From assembly GCA_038503065.1 (NCBI GenBank), contig JBCAMK010000019.1, positions 1,240,001 through 1,304,000 of the forward strand: 64,000 bases of DNA. Reading direction: 5' to 3'. The position numbers were made by a program, and so were the translations under genes. The notes beneath the pieces were generated by a model. The model was given only the letters and a program-made list of their open reading frames with translations. It did not search any database and was not told the origin of the DNA. How positions within the stretch are numbered: position 1 is the stretch's first letter; every line of letters starts with the position of its first letter. Shown here in pieces: positions 50,185 to 62,782 of this stretch. This stretch comes from Paragyromitra xinjiangensis. Taxonomy: Eukaryota > Ascomycota > Pezizomycetes > Pezizales > Discinaceae.

Positions 50185-53100
50185 TGGTTTTTTTTTTCTG
50201 GGTTGTGTTTGTGTGGTTTTTGTGTTTGTTTTGTTTGGCTTGGCTTGGGTTCGGGTCGTTTTCTGGCTGGTATTGTGGCTTTGTGGAGATGGCTGTGTAT
50301 GGAGTGGATTAAATGTAGGTGGAGGTAGAAACAGGCGGAGATGGAAATGGAAGATGGGGGGATGGGGGGATGGGGGGATGGGAGGGGATATGTTATTTAG
50401 GTATTAAGGTGATATACACCAGTTTGCTACAGTCGGCGTGGTTTGGATTTTTGTAACTTTTGTTATAGTAGGTAGGTAGGTAGGTAGGTAGGTAATGGGT
50501 AAGATTTGCATTTAGCTGTTATGGGTGGTTTTCTGTATCGTATAAGTTATAAAAGAGGCTGGTCTTTGAAAAGCTGTGCATGGTCCTGGTAGAGTGAGTT
50601 CGTAGGTTTATATGTGTGGCTGGTTTTGGAAGGAGTGAGGTTTGGGGTTGGTTGTTTTAGTGATCAATGGTTGGTCCTGTTTGTTTCGCGGGACGTCTCG
50701 GGCAGCCTACTTGATGAGGGGTGGGTTAGTGGTTATGGAAGGGCTTTGTCTTGGGTGGAGGTGGTGGGTAAGTGGAGTAAGTAATACTATTGGTACTATT
50801 GGCTGCTTCGTGGTGTCATTTTATGCAAGTCTATGTACTTTAGCTAGTGGAGGATAACCTTAGACGTCCTGGTTCGCATTGACAGGGTGTTGCTTTATTT
50901 ACGGTTTTGATTAAGCTTCGCGGCAGACACGATCTATGTGTAGAGTGATCGGTTCTTATACACAGCTGCAGGTACAAGAACGGCACCACCGATACAACAA
51001 CCGTGGTTCGTCCTTAGTAAAAGCCGAAGATCCCTCGATCCTTGTCATCCGTGCACGTATCCAAGATTCGTGTGTCAACCGAGTTTCTGGGGATATGGGT
51101 GCTGTATCCGGTATACTCCCTGGCGATCCTAACGCGAGACATAACATAACATCTGAATCGTCTTTGTTCTAGGGAAAGGAGGGCAGCGGGTATGTTAGCG
51201 TGACGGTCTCCGGACGTTGATAGGTGATCGTTAGACTTGTATAAGTAGCTCTGTGCCGAAGGGTTTCGTGATACAGTCGCTACTACTGTACTTTCACCCA
51301 CGATTCAGTTTAAATATCCTCCTGCGGTTTCGGCGGTTACTCTTGTTAATAGCAGACACCTCGCAGGCTGGTTTAGTAGGTGCATTCACGGAGGATATGC
51401 GTATGGGTACTAACAACTACAAAGAACGCTGAAGCATCTCCTCGCGAACCCTAGCCTCAAAAACCTCACGTGTGTATATTCGTGGAGGAGATGCGTGGAG
51501 ATTTGCTCCAGCGTTCCAACTGGTCAATGGTACTTATTCGGAATAACCTCGTAGTAATGGTGAGTTGGAAGGATGTGGGTTGAAGGTCGGTGACGAATTT
51601 AGTGCTGGGGAATAGGATTGCTATACGGTGAGATAGCGGGTTATCAGGCTAAGGAGGGACTGGGGTTGTTCCGATCTGGGGGTTGGTATCTTTGGGTAGG
51701 TGTTGGTGGTCTTGTTTGAGTGACCGTGGTTGCTGGGGTTGTTTCTTTGGTTGTGGGTGGGATATTGTATTTTCTGGTTTGAGAGGAGGTGGGAAAAGAG
51801 TGGAGCTGTATTGTTCTGGAGCTGCGGTGGCGTTGGGGGACTTGTTTGTGGTTTGTAATATCAGTCCAGAGGCTTAATTAGTAGTCTCTTAATAGGCAGT
51901 TTATTCGACCTTTCACAAGATCATCTGTGATAATATTGCGAAATGTAATAGCGTTTAGCGAGCAAGTGGTCGCTTGGAAATGCCATATCGTGACTTAAAT
52001 GTCACGGTATGTGGGAAGCATCTGAACTATTTTGGTAGATCACTGGGTTGGTGTATCTTGACTGGTGGAATGATCTTAATTCTGTGTGGTGGTTAGCCAT
52101 AGGCTCCTCTTCAACTGTTGTTGGGTTTACTGCTTCCTGTGCTAGGGCTCATTCGCTCGGTGGTGCTGGCGGGTTGTATCGAAATTAGGTGTAGCACACT
52201 ACTTGAACATGATTGGCTAGCCTTTCTTCAAGTCCGTTTTACTATTCGCCTGAGTAATCGCAAAGATCCCAGCAGGGCTGGGGGGAGAGGGAAGGGAAGG
52301 GGGAGTATCATGGATATTGGTATGATGGAAGGTAGAGCAAGCTGCTTAAGACAACCCCCAAGGGTGAGAGATATAGGATTTTGAGTCTATTGGGCGGGAG
52401 GCTTGCATCCAAGTTATGGATAACAGTGCAGTTATTAATACACCCCGAAGCGAGTGATCGGTTCACGTTCGGAAATGGAGACAGTAGCGAGCACCCAGTA
52501 AAGTGAAAGATATGGGTAGGATAAATAATGATCTTTCTAGCCGAATATTAGCTAGTGGTTAGAGTTGGGTGCCTCATCTAGGCATACGCTGCCCTACTTG
52601 GTGGTTGTAGCTCTAGCGAGTGTTGAGGTGGAGAATGCAACAAGGGTGGTGGACTGCGTAGGTTGAAGGTGGAGGGAATGCCGAAGATCATCTCATCCGT
52701 TGTCATCATCTGTAAACTTAAAACGATGTTACTTGCAGCCATGAACTTTTTGGTCGTCTGCGTCTAGGACCATAATTTGATGTTTCTGGAGGTTTTATCG
52801 ATGACACCTTCGAACCTTTATTTCATTCATGACCCCATCCTAACTAGAAGCATGATCCGATGTTTTGGAATTCTGTGGCTGCTAGAGAATTTGTTATGGA
52901 GGTGAGGTTCAAACTATATTGTGAAGAGTGATTTCAGTCATTGATTTTACAAGAAGCACGTAGACCATGGATTCGTTGGTCAACTATGGTTGCCGATAAA
53001 TGCGGTACGTTACACTCTGTAGGTTTACATGGGAGAATAGAGGTGGTGTTCCTGAGATGCTCTCATTTTAGGAGAAGCTGACAATTCGATGAACATTTTC

Positions 53101-53540
53101 GATCTCTCCTTAAATGACAGGTTTGTACAGCACTTGTCAATCTTGTCTTTCGGCCCTCTAAGCCATCTGCCCCAGTTTCCTCCCTCTAGCCATAGATCCT
53201 CGCCGCCGCTTTTCGGTTGTGGAATCAGGATCGGGGATGGATGGATCGAGATCTAGGCTGGTATGCAATATTATCCTCTTCATCTTCCAGGTCTATCTGG
53301 GGTGACATGCTAAAAGGAATAGTAGATATGAGGACTGGGATATGAGTCTAATGACGGACGATGGATGATAATAGTGGTAGTAACAATGATGCGTCGTTTT
53401 CCTTCCATTGTCTCCTCTGCTTTTGCCTATCCTCTACCTCCGTTTGATGGCTTATCACAGCTAACTTCCCTGAAAGTGCTACACAGATATATACACAGCC
53501 CGTATATCCCCCCTCGTTCTCGTCCGTTACAGCAGTGGTT
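50185..53540. other. Gene-free stretch with simple repeats
   Basis: GYP2 3' UTR followed by ~3 kb without a recognisable gene. It includes a GGGGGGAT repeat (50354-50390) and a GGTA microsatellite. Short frames show no domains. Confidence 0.45.
50466..50494. repeat. (GGTA)n microsatellite
   Basis: About six to seven copies of TAGG/GGTA. Confidence 0.85.
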
Positions 53541-53961
53541 TTATTCGGGATCATCGTAACCTATGGGGATTGACCGGGGGCGGTTTGGTACTATAACATG
53601 TGCCGTATTAGAATTTTCACCCTTTCTTCTCCTCTCCTCTCCTCTCCTGTCTCGTCCCGCCCCTATCGATCTCTCTTCTCCCGCCCCCCTTCAATTCCCC
53701 TCATCTGCCACTATCTCCTCCCCAAACCCAACTACTAACCACCCCACCAATGAATTCAAGAACGAGAAGGCACATACTCGGATAAGTCCCCGGGATCTTC
53801 GACCTGTCAGTGAAACCCAGCTTACGCTTCACAGGAATCGACGCAAGGAAGATAGCCGGGCCTGCAGCCCCAATGACGACGGACCAGAAGAGAGCGGGGC
53901 TTGTGTGCGAGGCATAGCGTAGGTAACGGAACGGCTGGCTCCAAAAGTATGGGGCCGACAT
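53541..53961 (-). CDS. NADH:ubiquinone oxidoreductase 9.5 kDa subunit, 77 aa
   Basis: The model is complement(join(53541..53590,53778..53961)), 234 nt in frame. The first exon starts MSAPYFWSQPFRYLRYASH, has one membrane segment at ~25-45, and ends KIPGTYP. A 187-bp intron (GTATGT...TTATAG) leads to a 50-bp second exon that completes PNRPRSIPIGYDDPE. The whole protein matches the small fungal complex I accessory subunit of the inner mitochondrial membrane, including the conserved TYP and GYDD ends. The in-frame extension upstream of 53961 has no ATG. The intron holds a CTCTC-rich tract at 53628-53695. Confidence 0.92.
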
Positions 53962-55796
53962 TTTGGTGTTTAGGCTCTCGTGGGACAAGTGTAGATGGAT
54001 TGAGGGTTGTAGGCGGGAGCGGGCCGGGTGAGCATGGAGGTTGGCGGGCGTGAAGTGACGTTTGGTTGGCAGGGTTCGTGGTTACGGGTAGGGTAACCTA
54101 TCACGGTATCAGCTTGGGCAACAATAAATGGTACCTATTCAGCCTTGGAGTATTTTGGTGACATCGCGATTTTGAAGCTGAACTTTGGGCCTGGTAGGGT
54201 AGTAAGGTTTCGGGCTCAGCCATGATGTTTTCTAGAGGCTTAGCTCATTTGTTGGGAGGGAAAGGTCATGCGACATACACGGCATTGTTTCTTGATGTTT
54301 AGCTATCTTCACTGGACTCGGTCGACCGGGAGCCCTTTCGGGCTTGTTTTAACCCGCGGAATTCGTCGGACTAGTGACAGGCGGAGAAAGTAATCAGCTC
54401 TTCTGTATGCATACCTATGTTGGTTGAATTTCTGGGTTGGTGATCGAGAACCAGTCCTCTCTTACACTTTCTCGGTGGCGTGAGCAGAACTAATCGCGCA
54501 ATGAAATCTGTCAAGGTTCTTTTCATCATATCATATTATTTTTAACTCGGTGATTATACCTTACGATCTTGCGGATAGGCGGATGGCGTAATTTCCAATA
54601 GCGTAACTACATGTAGTTATTGCGATAAGGTCTCTAAATTACGATGCATCACTCTACTCCACATCTTCGGGTTTAAAGAGTCTGTAGAGTATTGAGTGGC
54701 TAGTTTAAACCTTCTAAGTTATTCTAAGAGAAGCGAAACTAACGCAAGCCATCAGCTTAATCCGGGCATTCGATCGCTCTAGGGTTAACTGAAACAGTCT
54801 AGGTATCTGTGCAATTGATATTGCGCACGTAGTGATCATGTATTACTTTATTTCGGCGCCTCTGATTTCTTGGATTCGGGTGAATACTAATCACTTCAGT
54901 CATATCTGTAGAGGCCATGAGATGACCCTGCACGTGCGCGTGATGCTTTGTTTGGGCTTTCATTGGCCACAAGACCTGATCCGCAGAGCTTTTGCACTTG
55001 ATACGTTGTCAAACGAAGTGTTTTTTTATGTCTCTAGCAAGCGCCTGAGCTTTACGCAGTTTCAGGCAATCGCCTTATGGCCAGGCTTTCTTTGCAGCGT
55101 GTTGGGTGAGGGTGCTGCACGCACCACGCTCAAGCGCGTGTGTTGTCAACATAAGCCTTGGATTGCGCAGGACCCGAACAACGAATAGCTATCGGTGCTA
55201 GTTGCTAAGTATCTGACTGGTCGAGGCTCTTTATCTGACGAGAGCCTAAGAAATAAACTTCACTTGCGGCTGGATCTAGATAAATTAACTTCCTTCGAGA
55301 ACTGCAAGATCATCTGCGCGTGCTCGAGATAGTAACGAATTCCTCTCATACGCATCACAAACTCAGCAAAATTTCCCACCTCAGATACTAGCAATCCTGT
55401 TTACAGAAATTGAAGAAAATCTTCCTAGCCGTAAGTTACAAAAACTCCTGTAACACTGTTTCTGCAATGGTTCCTAGAGCGTAAGACGGAGTGAGAGGGA
55501 TGCAGGGTTGTCATAAAAGCTAATTACTGGTGCTAAACTGTTACCGAATAGTAGCGAATTCCGAAAACCTTTCAACGCGGTTGTTAGAACGGCATCACCA
55601 CGTTGGGGGATTACGTTCTCAGGTATGGAGATTCCGTGTTTGGTTCTTGGGAAGTTTTCGGGCTAACATACTGCCATAGGAATTGAGGCTAGCATTGAAC
55701 AGTATTATAGCCTCCGGTCTATAAACGCCACGACACGATTTCACCCAGCGACTTGGACTTGTCCCCCACGATCTCATCCCCCACGACCGCATCGCC
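53962..55796. other. Gene-free stretch
   Basis: Contains the complex I gene promoter and 5' flank of the ankyrin gene. A 118-codon plus-strand frame at 54832 has no recognisable domain or intron support. A 16-bp palindrome at 54604-54619 is no more than chance. Confidence 0.4.
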
Positions 55797-58700
55797 ATGT
55801 CCTCTGATAATCACCCCTCGACGCCAACTTATGCGGAAGAAGTCACCCATGATGACCTAACTGTTCCCGAAGAAACGCTACAAGCGCAACAAGAAGAATT
55901 GAGTGAAAAGGACATCAGATTCCTGCTAGTTAAAGCTGCTATGAACGGGGACCTGGAACAAGTGCGGAGATTGGTCGGGGAGATGGATGACATCGATGGC
56001 TACTTGCCGGAAGATCGGGATTTATTTAAGTGTGAGGATGAGCAAGGGAAAGAGTCACAGAAGGAACCAATCTTAACGGCATTACAATCTGCAGCACGAT
56101 GGGGGCACCAGGAGATTGTTGAGGAGTTGATAGAGAAGGGGGCAGATATCGACGTTGCCGCAGGGTGGAATGGTGGAAGGACGGCTCTACAGGCAGCTGC
56201 GGAGGGTGACCATATGGCAGTGGTGGAGATGCTACTCAAAGCCGGGGCTGAAGTCAATGCTGCGCCGGGGGGATGGAGTGGGAGAACGGCTCTACAGGCA
56301 GCTGCGGAGGGTGGTCATATGGCAGTGGTGGAGATGCTACTCAAAGCCGGGGCCGAAGTCAATGCTGCGCCAAGCTTGAAGGGGAAAACAGCTCTACAGG
56401 CAGCTGCGGGGGGTGTTTATAAAGGAGTGGTGGAGATGCTACCCAAAGCCGGGGCCGAAGTCAATGCTGCGCCGCCAAGCTCGAACGGGAAAACAGCTCT
56501 GCAGCCAGCTGCGGAGGGTGGTCATAAAGCAGTGGCGGAGATGCTACTCAAAGCCGGGGCCGAAGTCAATGCTGCGCCGTCGAGATGGGATGGGAGAACG
56601 GCTCTACAGGCAGCTGCGGAGGGTGGTCATACGACAGTGGTGGAGATGCTACTCAAAGCCGGGGCCGAAGTCAATGCTGCGCCAAGCTCGGACGGGAAGA
56701 CAGCTCTACAGGCAGCTGCGGGGGGTGGTCATAAAGAAGTGGTGGAGATGCTACTCAAAGCCGGGGCCGAAGTCAATACTGCGCCGTCAGGGGGGAACGG
56801 GAGAACGGCTCTACAGGCAGCTGCGGAGGGTGGTCATATGGCAGTGGTGGAGATGCTACTCAAAGCCGGGGCCGAAGTCAATGCTGCGCCGTCAAGCTCA
56901 AACGGAAGAACGGCTCTACAGGCAGCTGCGGGGGGTGGTCATAAAGCAGTGGCGGAGATGCTACTCAAAGCCGGGGCCGAAGTCAATGCTGCGCCGTCGA
57001 GATGGTATGGGAGAGCGGCTCTACGGGCAGCTGTGGATGGTGGTCATACGACAGTGGTGGAGATGCTACTCAAAGCCGGGGCCGAAGTCAATGCTGCGCC
57101 GCCAAGCTCGAACGGGAGAACAGCTCTACAGGCAGCTGCGGGGGGTGGTCATACGACAGTGGTGGAGATGCTACTCAAAGCCGGGGCCGAAGTCAATACT
57201 GTGCCGGAGGGATGGAGAGAGAGAACAGCTCTACAGGCAGCTGCGGGGGGTGGTCATAAAGAAGTGGTGGAGATGCTACTCAAAGCCGGGGCCGAAGTCA
57301 ATGCTGCGCCGTCGAGATGGGATGGGAGAGCGGCTCTACAGGCAGCTGCGGAGGGTGGTCATAAAGCAGTGGTGGAGATGCTACTCAAAGCCGGGGCCGG
57401 AGTCAATGCTGGGTCGGAGGGACGGAGTAGGATAACAGCTCTACAGGCAGCTGCGGAGGGTGGTCATAAAGTAGTGGTGGAGATGCTACTCAAAGCCGGG
57501 GCCGAAGTCAATGCTGGGCCGGAGGGATGGAGTGGGAGAGCAGCTCTACAGGTAGCTGCGGAGGGTGGTCATAAAGCAGTGGTGGAGATGCTACTCAAAG
57601 CCGGGGTCGAAGTCAATGCTGCGCCGGAGGGATGGGGTGGGAGAGCAGCTCTACAGGCAGCTGCGGGGGGTGGTCATAAAGTAGTGGTGGAGATGCTACT
57701 CAAAGCCGGGGCCGAAGTCAATGCTGCGCCGCCAAGCTCGAACGGGAGAACAGCTCTACAGGTAGCTGCGGAGGGTGGTTATACGACAGTGGTGGAGATG
57801 CTACTCAAAGCCGGGGCCGAAGTCAATGCTGGGTCGGAGGGACGGAGTGGGAGAATAGCTCTACAGGCAGCTGCTAAGGGTGGTTATACGACAGTGGTGA
57901 AGATGCTACTCGAAGCCAGGAAGGCCGACGTTCGTGTACGTGAGATAGTTGATCTTGAGTTCTTCAAACTGGTCGCAATTGCTATAGAGCATGGACGCCT
58001 AGCAGTGCTGAGGTTGTTAGTGAATGCTGGTGCTTCGCTTGGCGGGGAGGGCTCCTCCCAGCAAACGGGTTTGCATTTGGCTGTGATGCACCGTCAACCC
58101 GTCATCCTGAGATATATTTTAACAAAGTTCCCGAACTTAACCAACGCGCAAAATTACAATGGGATGACCGCGCTCCATATCTCTACTCGAGAAAATTATG
58201 TCGTACTAGTTCGGTACTTGCTAGAAGCTAGGCCCAACTTGGAGATTAAAGACAACAAAGGCCGAAAACCACTGGACATTGCGCTTAGGGGTGGATCTTT
58301 GAGTGAAATTAGCAAAACTTTACTTACAAACGGGGCTGATATCCGTGGTCGTCGGATGGGTGCTTGGCGCCAGATTCTGAAGCCTTCTGATAATGAGTTG
58401 ATTTTTCTGCAAGAAACTTCAACCGGTGGTAATGATATTAAAGTCTTGGATGTAGATAATGTACCTAAGTTCTGGGGTTCCTCGGATATGGTACCAAGAA
58501 AGCGTCTCTAGTATGGAATAAGCACTCCCTATGCTACGATCGGGCTAATCAGATAATAGTTCTGGATATGGCGTTCAATCAAAGGGGGCGAAAAAACTCT
58601 TCAACTTGCCTACTAGATTCTCTTCTCAGGATTCTAAATCTCACTCTGTCAAGAACGAGGCCACGATAATGTGGAAATGGGCCGCGTCAGATGACGATCG

Positions 58701-60260
58701 GGAGTCCTCGAGCTTTATTGATGGGATTCCTGGGGATGGAGGAAATATTCCAACGTCATTTGAAGGTGAGGAATTCCCGTCCTAAATTGTTCCTGCGATT
58801 CGCTTGGACCTTTTCAACGATTTTAACAATCTTAACAGGGATTATAGCATGCCACGTATCATTTGATGTACTGGCTCCAAAGCTAGGGCAAGAGATGACT
58901 GACATGGAAGCAATAAATACGGAGGCACTATATACGAATCATTTGGGCCGAAATAAGCTCATGATCTTTGAAACTAAAATGCGAAAGGCACAAATTTTCT
59001 GGATGATGTGGAAAGAAGCCACTGATTCAGACCCCCAGCGGAAGGGCCCCATCGAACCAAATACCGCGGACCTCAATACTGGGTCGCCAACACCTATTTG
59101 CCGGTCAATGCATTTTAGAAGTACTATGGATCATGGCTGGATTCCTAGCCACGGAGTAGAATTTTTCACTCTCTTTATTAAGCATGTACACGAACAATGG
59201 ACGGCTATTTGTACTGCAGCTGATATCCATCTGTCCGATAGCGTATGCATGTTCCATTCTTCCACCTGTATCCGTGTATTTACTAACTTAATTTGATGTT
59301 TAGCGCGCGGTGGTCTTGAACGACGAGGGACGATCCCCTCAGTTGATCGCGAGCCTCCTGAAGGATGCACAACAGTGGGATGATTTCTATCGACTTTTGG
59401 AATTGCATACCAGCCAGGCGATGGTGCTTTCGAAATTTTTCAGGGAAACACCTATTCTAAACGATGAAGTGGGGGTCTCTGGGCTAAAAAATAAGGGAAA
59501 CGCTCTTGAAGACTTGGAAAATTCGATCACTAAGATGGGAGACGATTGTAAGAGGAAAATTTCCGACCTAATTGAGCGATCGAAAGACTTGATCCAGCTG
59601 GTAAACATTTTGCCCCTAAAATCCGTGTTTCTCAAAACTAATCTACGACTTCTTATATTAGGAATTTAACTTGGTTTCTATTCACGAGGCCCAGATTTCT
59701 ACATCAACAGCAATGAGTATGAAGAGGCTGAGCTGGATCACAGTAAGGCTTTGCCTTCTTGTATCCTGTGGGACATGTATGCTAATGTGGCATTAGTTTG
59801 TATTCCTGCCACTACTATTCGTTGCAGTATTTCTCTCTATCTCTAGCCACCTAGTACGCTTGCTGATACATATCTCCCACAGAGTCTCTTTGGAATGAAT
59901 GTAAATTTATTCAATCAAGGTTGCCCAATGTGGTGGTGGTATTTGGTTGTTTCGGGGCCTGCTTTTGCCCTAGTTTTTATCGTGTGGCTGGCTTTCAAGT
60001 ATATCAAGGTTTGTCAATTCCTCCCTGTGTCGAAATTCTCAGAAAGCTGACAGTGATATGACGCGCAGATCGAGATGTGGATTGAAACTAATGCAGGCGT
60101 TTACCTAGAAAACGTCGCAAATTCGTTTTCAGAGAAGTTTAAAAACGCTAGGTTAAATCGTGGGAGGACTCACGATCTAGAATCGGGATCGCCATCAACA
60201 CCCCTGGGACGACTCAGCACGGGACGTTGGTTTGACTCCAAGAAAACTAAGAATTCCTGA
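55797..60260 (+). CDS. Ankyrin repeat - CorA-like transporter-domain fusion, 1349 aa
   Basis: Eight exons, join(55797..58510,58560..58765,58839..59242,59304..59600,59662..59742,59797..59826,59883..60008,60069..60260), 4050 nt in frame. The apparent stop after codon 904 is split by a 49-bp intron (GTATGG, branch ctaat, ATAATAG), so the ankyrin frame runs on into the CorA part. Residues ~40-780 are ankyrin repeats, of which 16 are nearly identical; five more diverged repeats follow. After a linker, ~1000-1230 is a predicted helical region, then TM1 (~1227-1247), the GMN motif at 1248-1250 and TM2 (~1261-1286), with a short basic tail. CorA-family proteins carry Mg2+ or other divalent ions. Fungal ankyrin-CorA fusions are common, and their transport activity is mostly untested. 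Exon 6 is only 30 bp. Confidence 0.88.
56160..57920 (+). repeat. Tandem array of ~102/105-bp ankyrin-coding repeats
   Basis: About 17 units of 34-35 codons. The segment coding EMLLKAGAEVNAAP is almost invariant at the DNA level (gagatgctactcaaagccgg). Differences cluster in the four to six codons before the TALQ helix and in the three codons after GGH. Reading frames in +2 and +3 stay open only because of the repetition. Confidence 0.93.
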
Positions 60261-62029
60261 AACATTGTGACAGAGTTATCTTAAACTAGGCTTCGTTCGT
60301 TTCGAGTTTGTCTGGGACTGGGGAATGAGTCGGATCGGCTGCGATCTTAAATTTCTTTCGCGAGATAATTTGAGGAAGGTACAAGTAGGACTGTTGAAGA
60401 AGGCAGCGTGATTTTTTGGATTTTTTTCATTAATTTAAGCCAAGTGTCAAGAACAGGACTCGATCTTTATCCTAGGCGTTGCTCGTATATAGAAATAACG
60501 GCAATTTCAACTACTCGCACGATATACTTATCTTATTATACTTGCTACTAGCCTAATAATGAATGCTAAGTAAATTATAGGGTAAAGCGTGCTAGTGATG
60601 CCAAGTAATACCTATTTTACCCTAGAATTAATTCGTTGTTGATGCAGCGTTAAAGCCATTTTCATCAGTGATGGTACGGAATCTCTAGTAGGAACCTGCC
60701 TGTGTTCGGGTCGGTGATATGGAGGTAGAGCGGGTCCCATGACGAGCTAAAATCGGAAAATCTGGTTATACCTTTCGTCCAAGTACGTAAAAGGCTTACC
60801 CAAGTGCTGGCGCGCACGCTGCCTAACGGGATTTTGTGCCAACAATTGATTTTTTTTGGGTTTGCTTTTGAATTGCATAAGAAAATATATAAGCTATCGC
60901 GGATCGCATCGGCGGAACCAGCTCCCGGTATACCTGCAAGTAGTTAACCGCGAATAGCCAATCTCAAGAACTTTCTTAGTAGATCAACCGACGACTCAAG
61001 CGTGGACCGCATATATAAGCAGCGCGCATACTAGAAACTTCTACAGCTTCTAGTAGAATTTTCCACTCGAATAGGAAGCCTATTTTCAACGTTGGGCATT
61101 CATAGCCGTTTGTGATGCCCAGCAATCTCAAAAGGATGCAAAAATCACCTATTTGACCTGCAGACATTCTATCTGAGATCCTTATAGTGTTTTGTCTTGG
61201 TAGCTATGGTGGACATCGTTATATGGGCGATTATATGGTGTGCCAGGCCACAGAAACAATAACGTTACGTGCAACCTGTATATCAGCAGGCGCAGTCTAA
61301 CAAAAGGTTAACTCGGCTTAAAGGATTTCAGGCTAGTTTTTAAACACCTGAGTTTAAATCCCACTTGAATGTTTAAACCATCCCAGCTCGTGCATGTTAT
61401 AGCTGATATCACTTCCCGTGGTTTACCGCTCTGATACCAACCTCGGGCTCCGGCTGATACTTTCCGATCAACATCTTCCGTTACGCGTACGTACATATAG
61501 TTGCGTACATGTAGTGGCTGCGCCTTCGAACTGACGACGCACATGAATTTCTATCATGCTCGCTTGCGTAGCCGGTTTCTAACAATAAATACAAAAAGCT
61601 TCGTGGAGGGCTGGGATTTGGGGTTAGCAATCTATATTTACCAACACCAGTAATTACTTCATGAAAACTCACTCGCACAGATAATTCGTCTAAACCATCT
61701 CATGATAGGTTCCAATCGAGCAAGGCTTGAAGATCTAGATCTGATGACAGAATTAGAAAAGGCCTCAAAAAGAAAAGTATCAAATGATGAAAATAACCCT
61801 CGTGATTTGGAATTATACCCGCCGAACAGCGCTTTGGGAGGTTTGACTGGACTGGAGATTAGGGTACACATGCACTACCAGTGGCTTAGTTTGTCCTACA
61901 TAAAAATGTGGAGGACCCTCTAGGTAGCACCTGTGCAACGTGGATCTAACCCAAGGCTACCGGAAAGGCAGATTTTATTTGGTTCTGTGCCATCCTTGCG
62001 TAAGGTAGGGGGTTCGAAACCGCTTAGGC
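60261..62029. other. Gene-free stretch
   Basis: 3' UTR of the ankyrin-CorA gene followed by AT-rich DNA with no supportable gene. Confidence 0.45.
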
Positions 62030-62700
62030 ACTCGCGTGAGTGGGAACATCAGCAAAAAGGGATGCCCGCCTGGGCGCGATGGGCAAGAACCTGGGCGTGG
62101 CCCCAACGCCCAGTACGCCTGCTTGCGTCCAGCTGCGTCCATACGTCTAATATGCTGGTACTATGGTACGCTATCCCACCCAATCTCGCCCAATGCGCTC
62201 GTACGTCTTATATTTGGATATCCTCGTACTGTAGGATGCTTCCATGCGCCTACTGCGTTAGTACGTCAGTACGCTCATAGTATGGTACTCCCTGCCTCGT
62301 CTAATGCTTCTATACGCCTAATATCCAGATACTCACGTACGGTAGTATGCTTCCATGCGCCCACTGCGTGGTATGTATAGTACGCTGGCAGAATGGTACA
62401 TCCACTTTCGCCCAATGCGCTTATACCCCCAATAAGCTGGTACTACGGTACGTCTAGGTCTCGCCCCATACTCTTGTACACCCAATGAGCTGAAGCTTTG
62501 GTACGTTAGTACGCTTAGCCCTACCTGCAGTACATCTATGCATGTGCCCAAGTGCCCCATATGTAGTTTCACCCATCCAATGGCCTAGCTGGGTCTAAGG
62601 CGCGTGTTGGATTATCACAAGAGATCACTCGAGTATCCTCTTCAGGCGACAACGCAAACTTTGGTCTCAATATACTAGATTATGATACAATATCTCGGGC
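62030..62700. repeat. Degenerate subterminal repeats of a Plavaka/CACTA-like transposon
   Basis: The region is dense in gtacg and atgcg words. A longer unit, atgcttccatgcgcc, recurs at 62236 and 62347 (111 bp apart), and related segments lie at about 62141, 62201, 62311 and 62421. Subterminal repeats of this kind are usual beside transposases of CACTA-like elements, and this block lies just beyond the 3' end of one. No clean terminal inverted repeat was identified. Confidence 0.5.
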
Positions 62701-62782
62701 AATCTCACAATCCCTTCTCCTCTCGCCCACCCAGGATTGGCGACCTAGCTAGGATGTGTCGGCCAGCGCCCGATACCCACTA

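Noticed and set aside
56413..57435. 340-codon alternative frame with WWRCYSKPGPKS repeats
   Set aside because: A shifted reading of the ankyrin repeat array, open only because the unit length is a multiple of three.
58691..59296. Separate start at 58691 for a stand-alone CorA-like gene
   Set aside because: It would add an odd hydrophobic stretch from intron 58766-58838 and ignore two good splice sites; the fused model closes in frame through eight exons.
61930..62030. tRNA-like T-arm gggttcgaaacc
   Set aside because: No matching acceptor, D or anticodon stems can be drawn around it.
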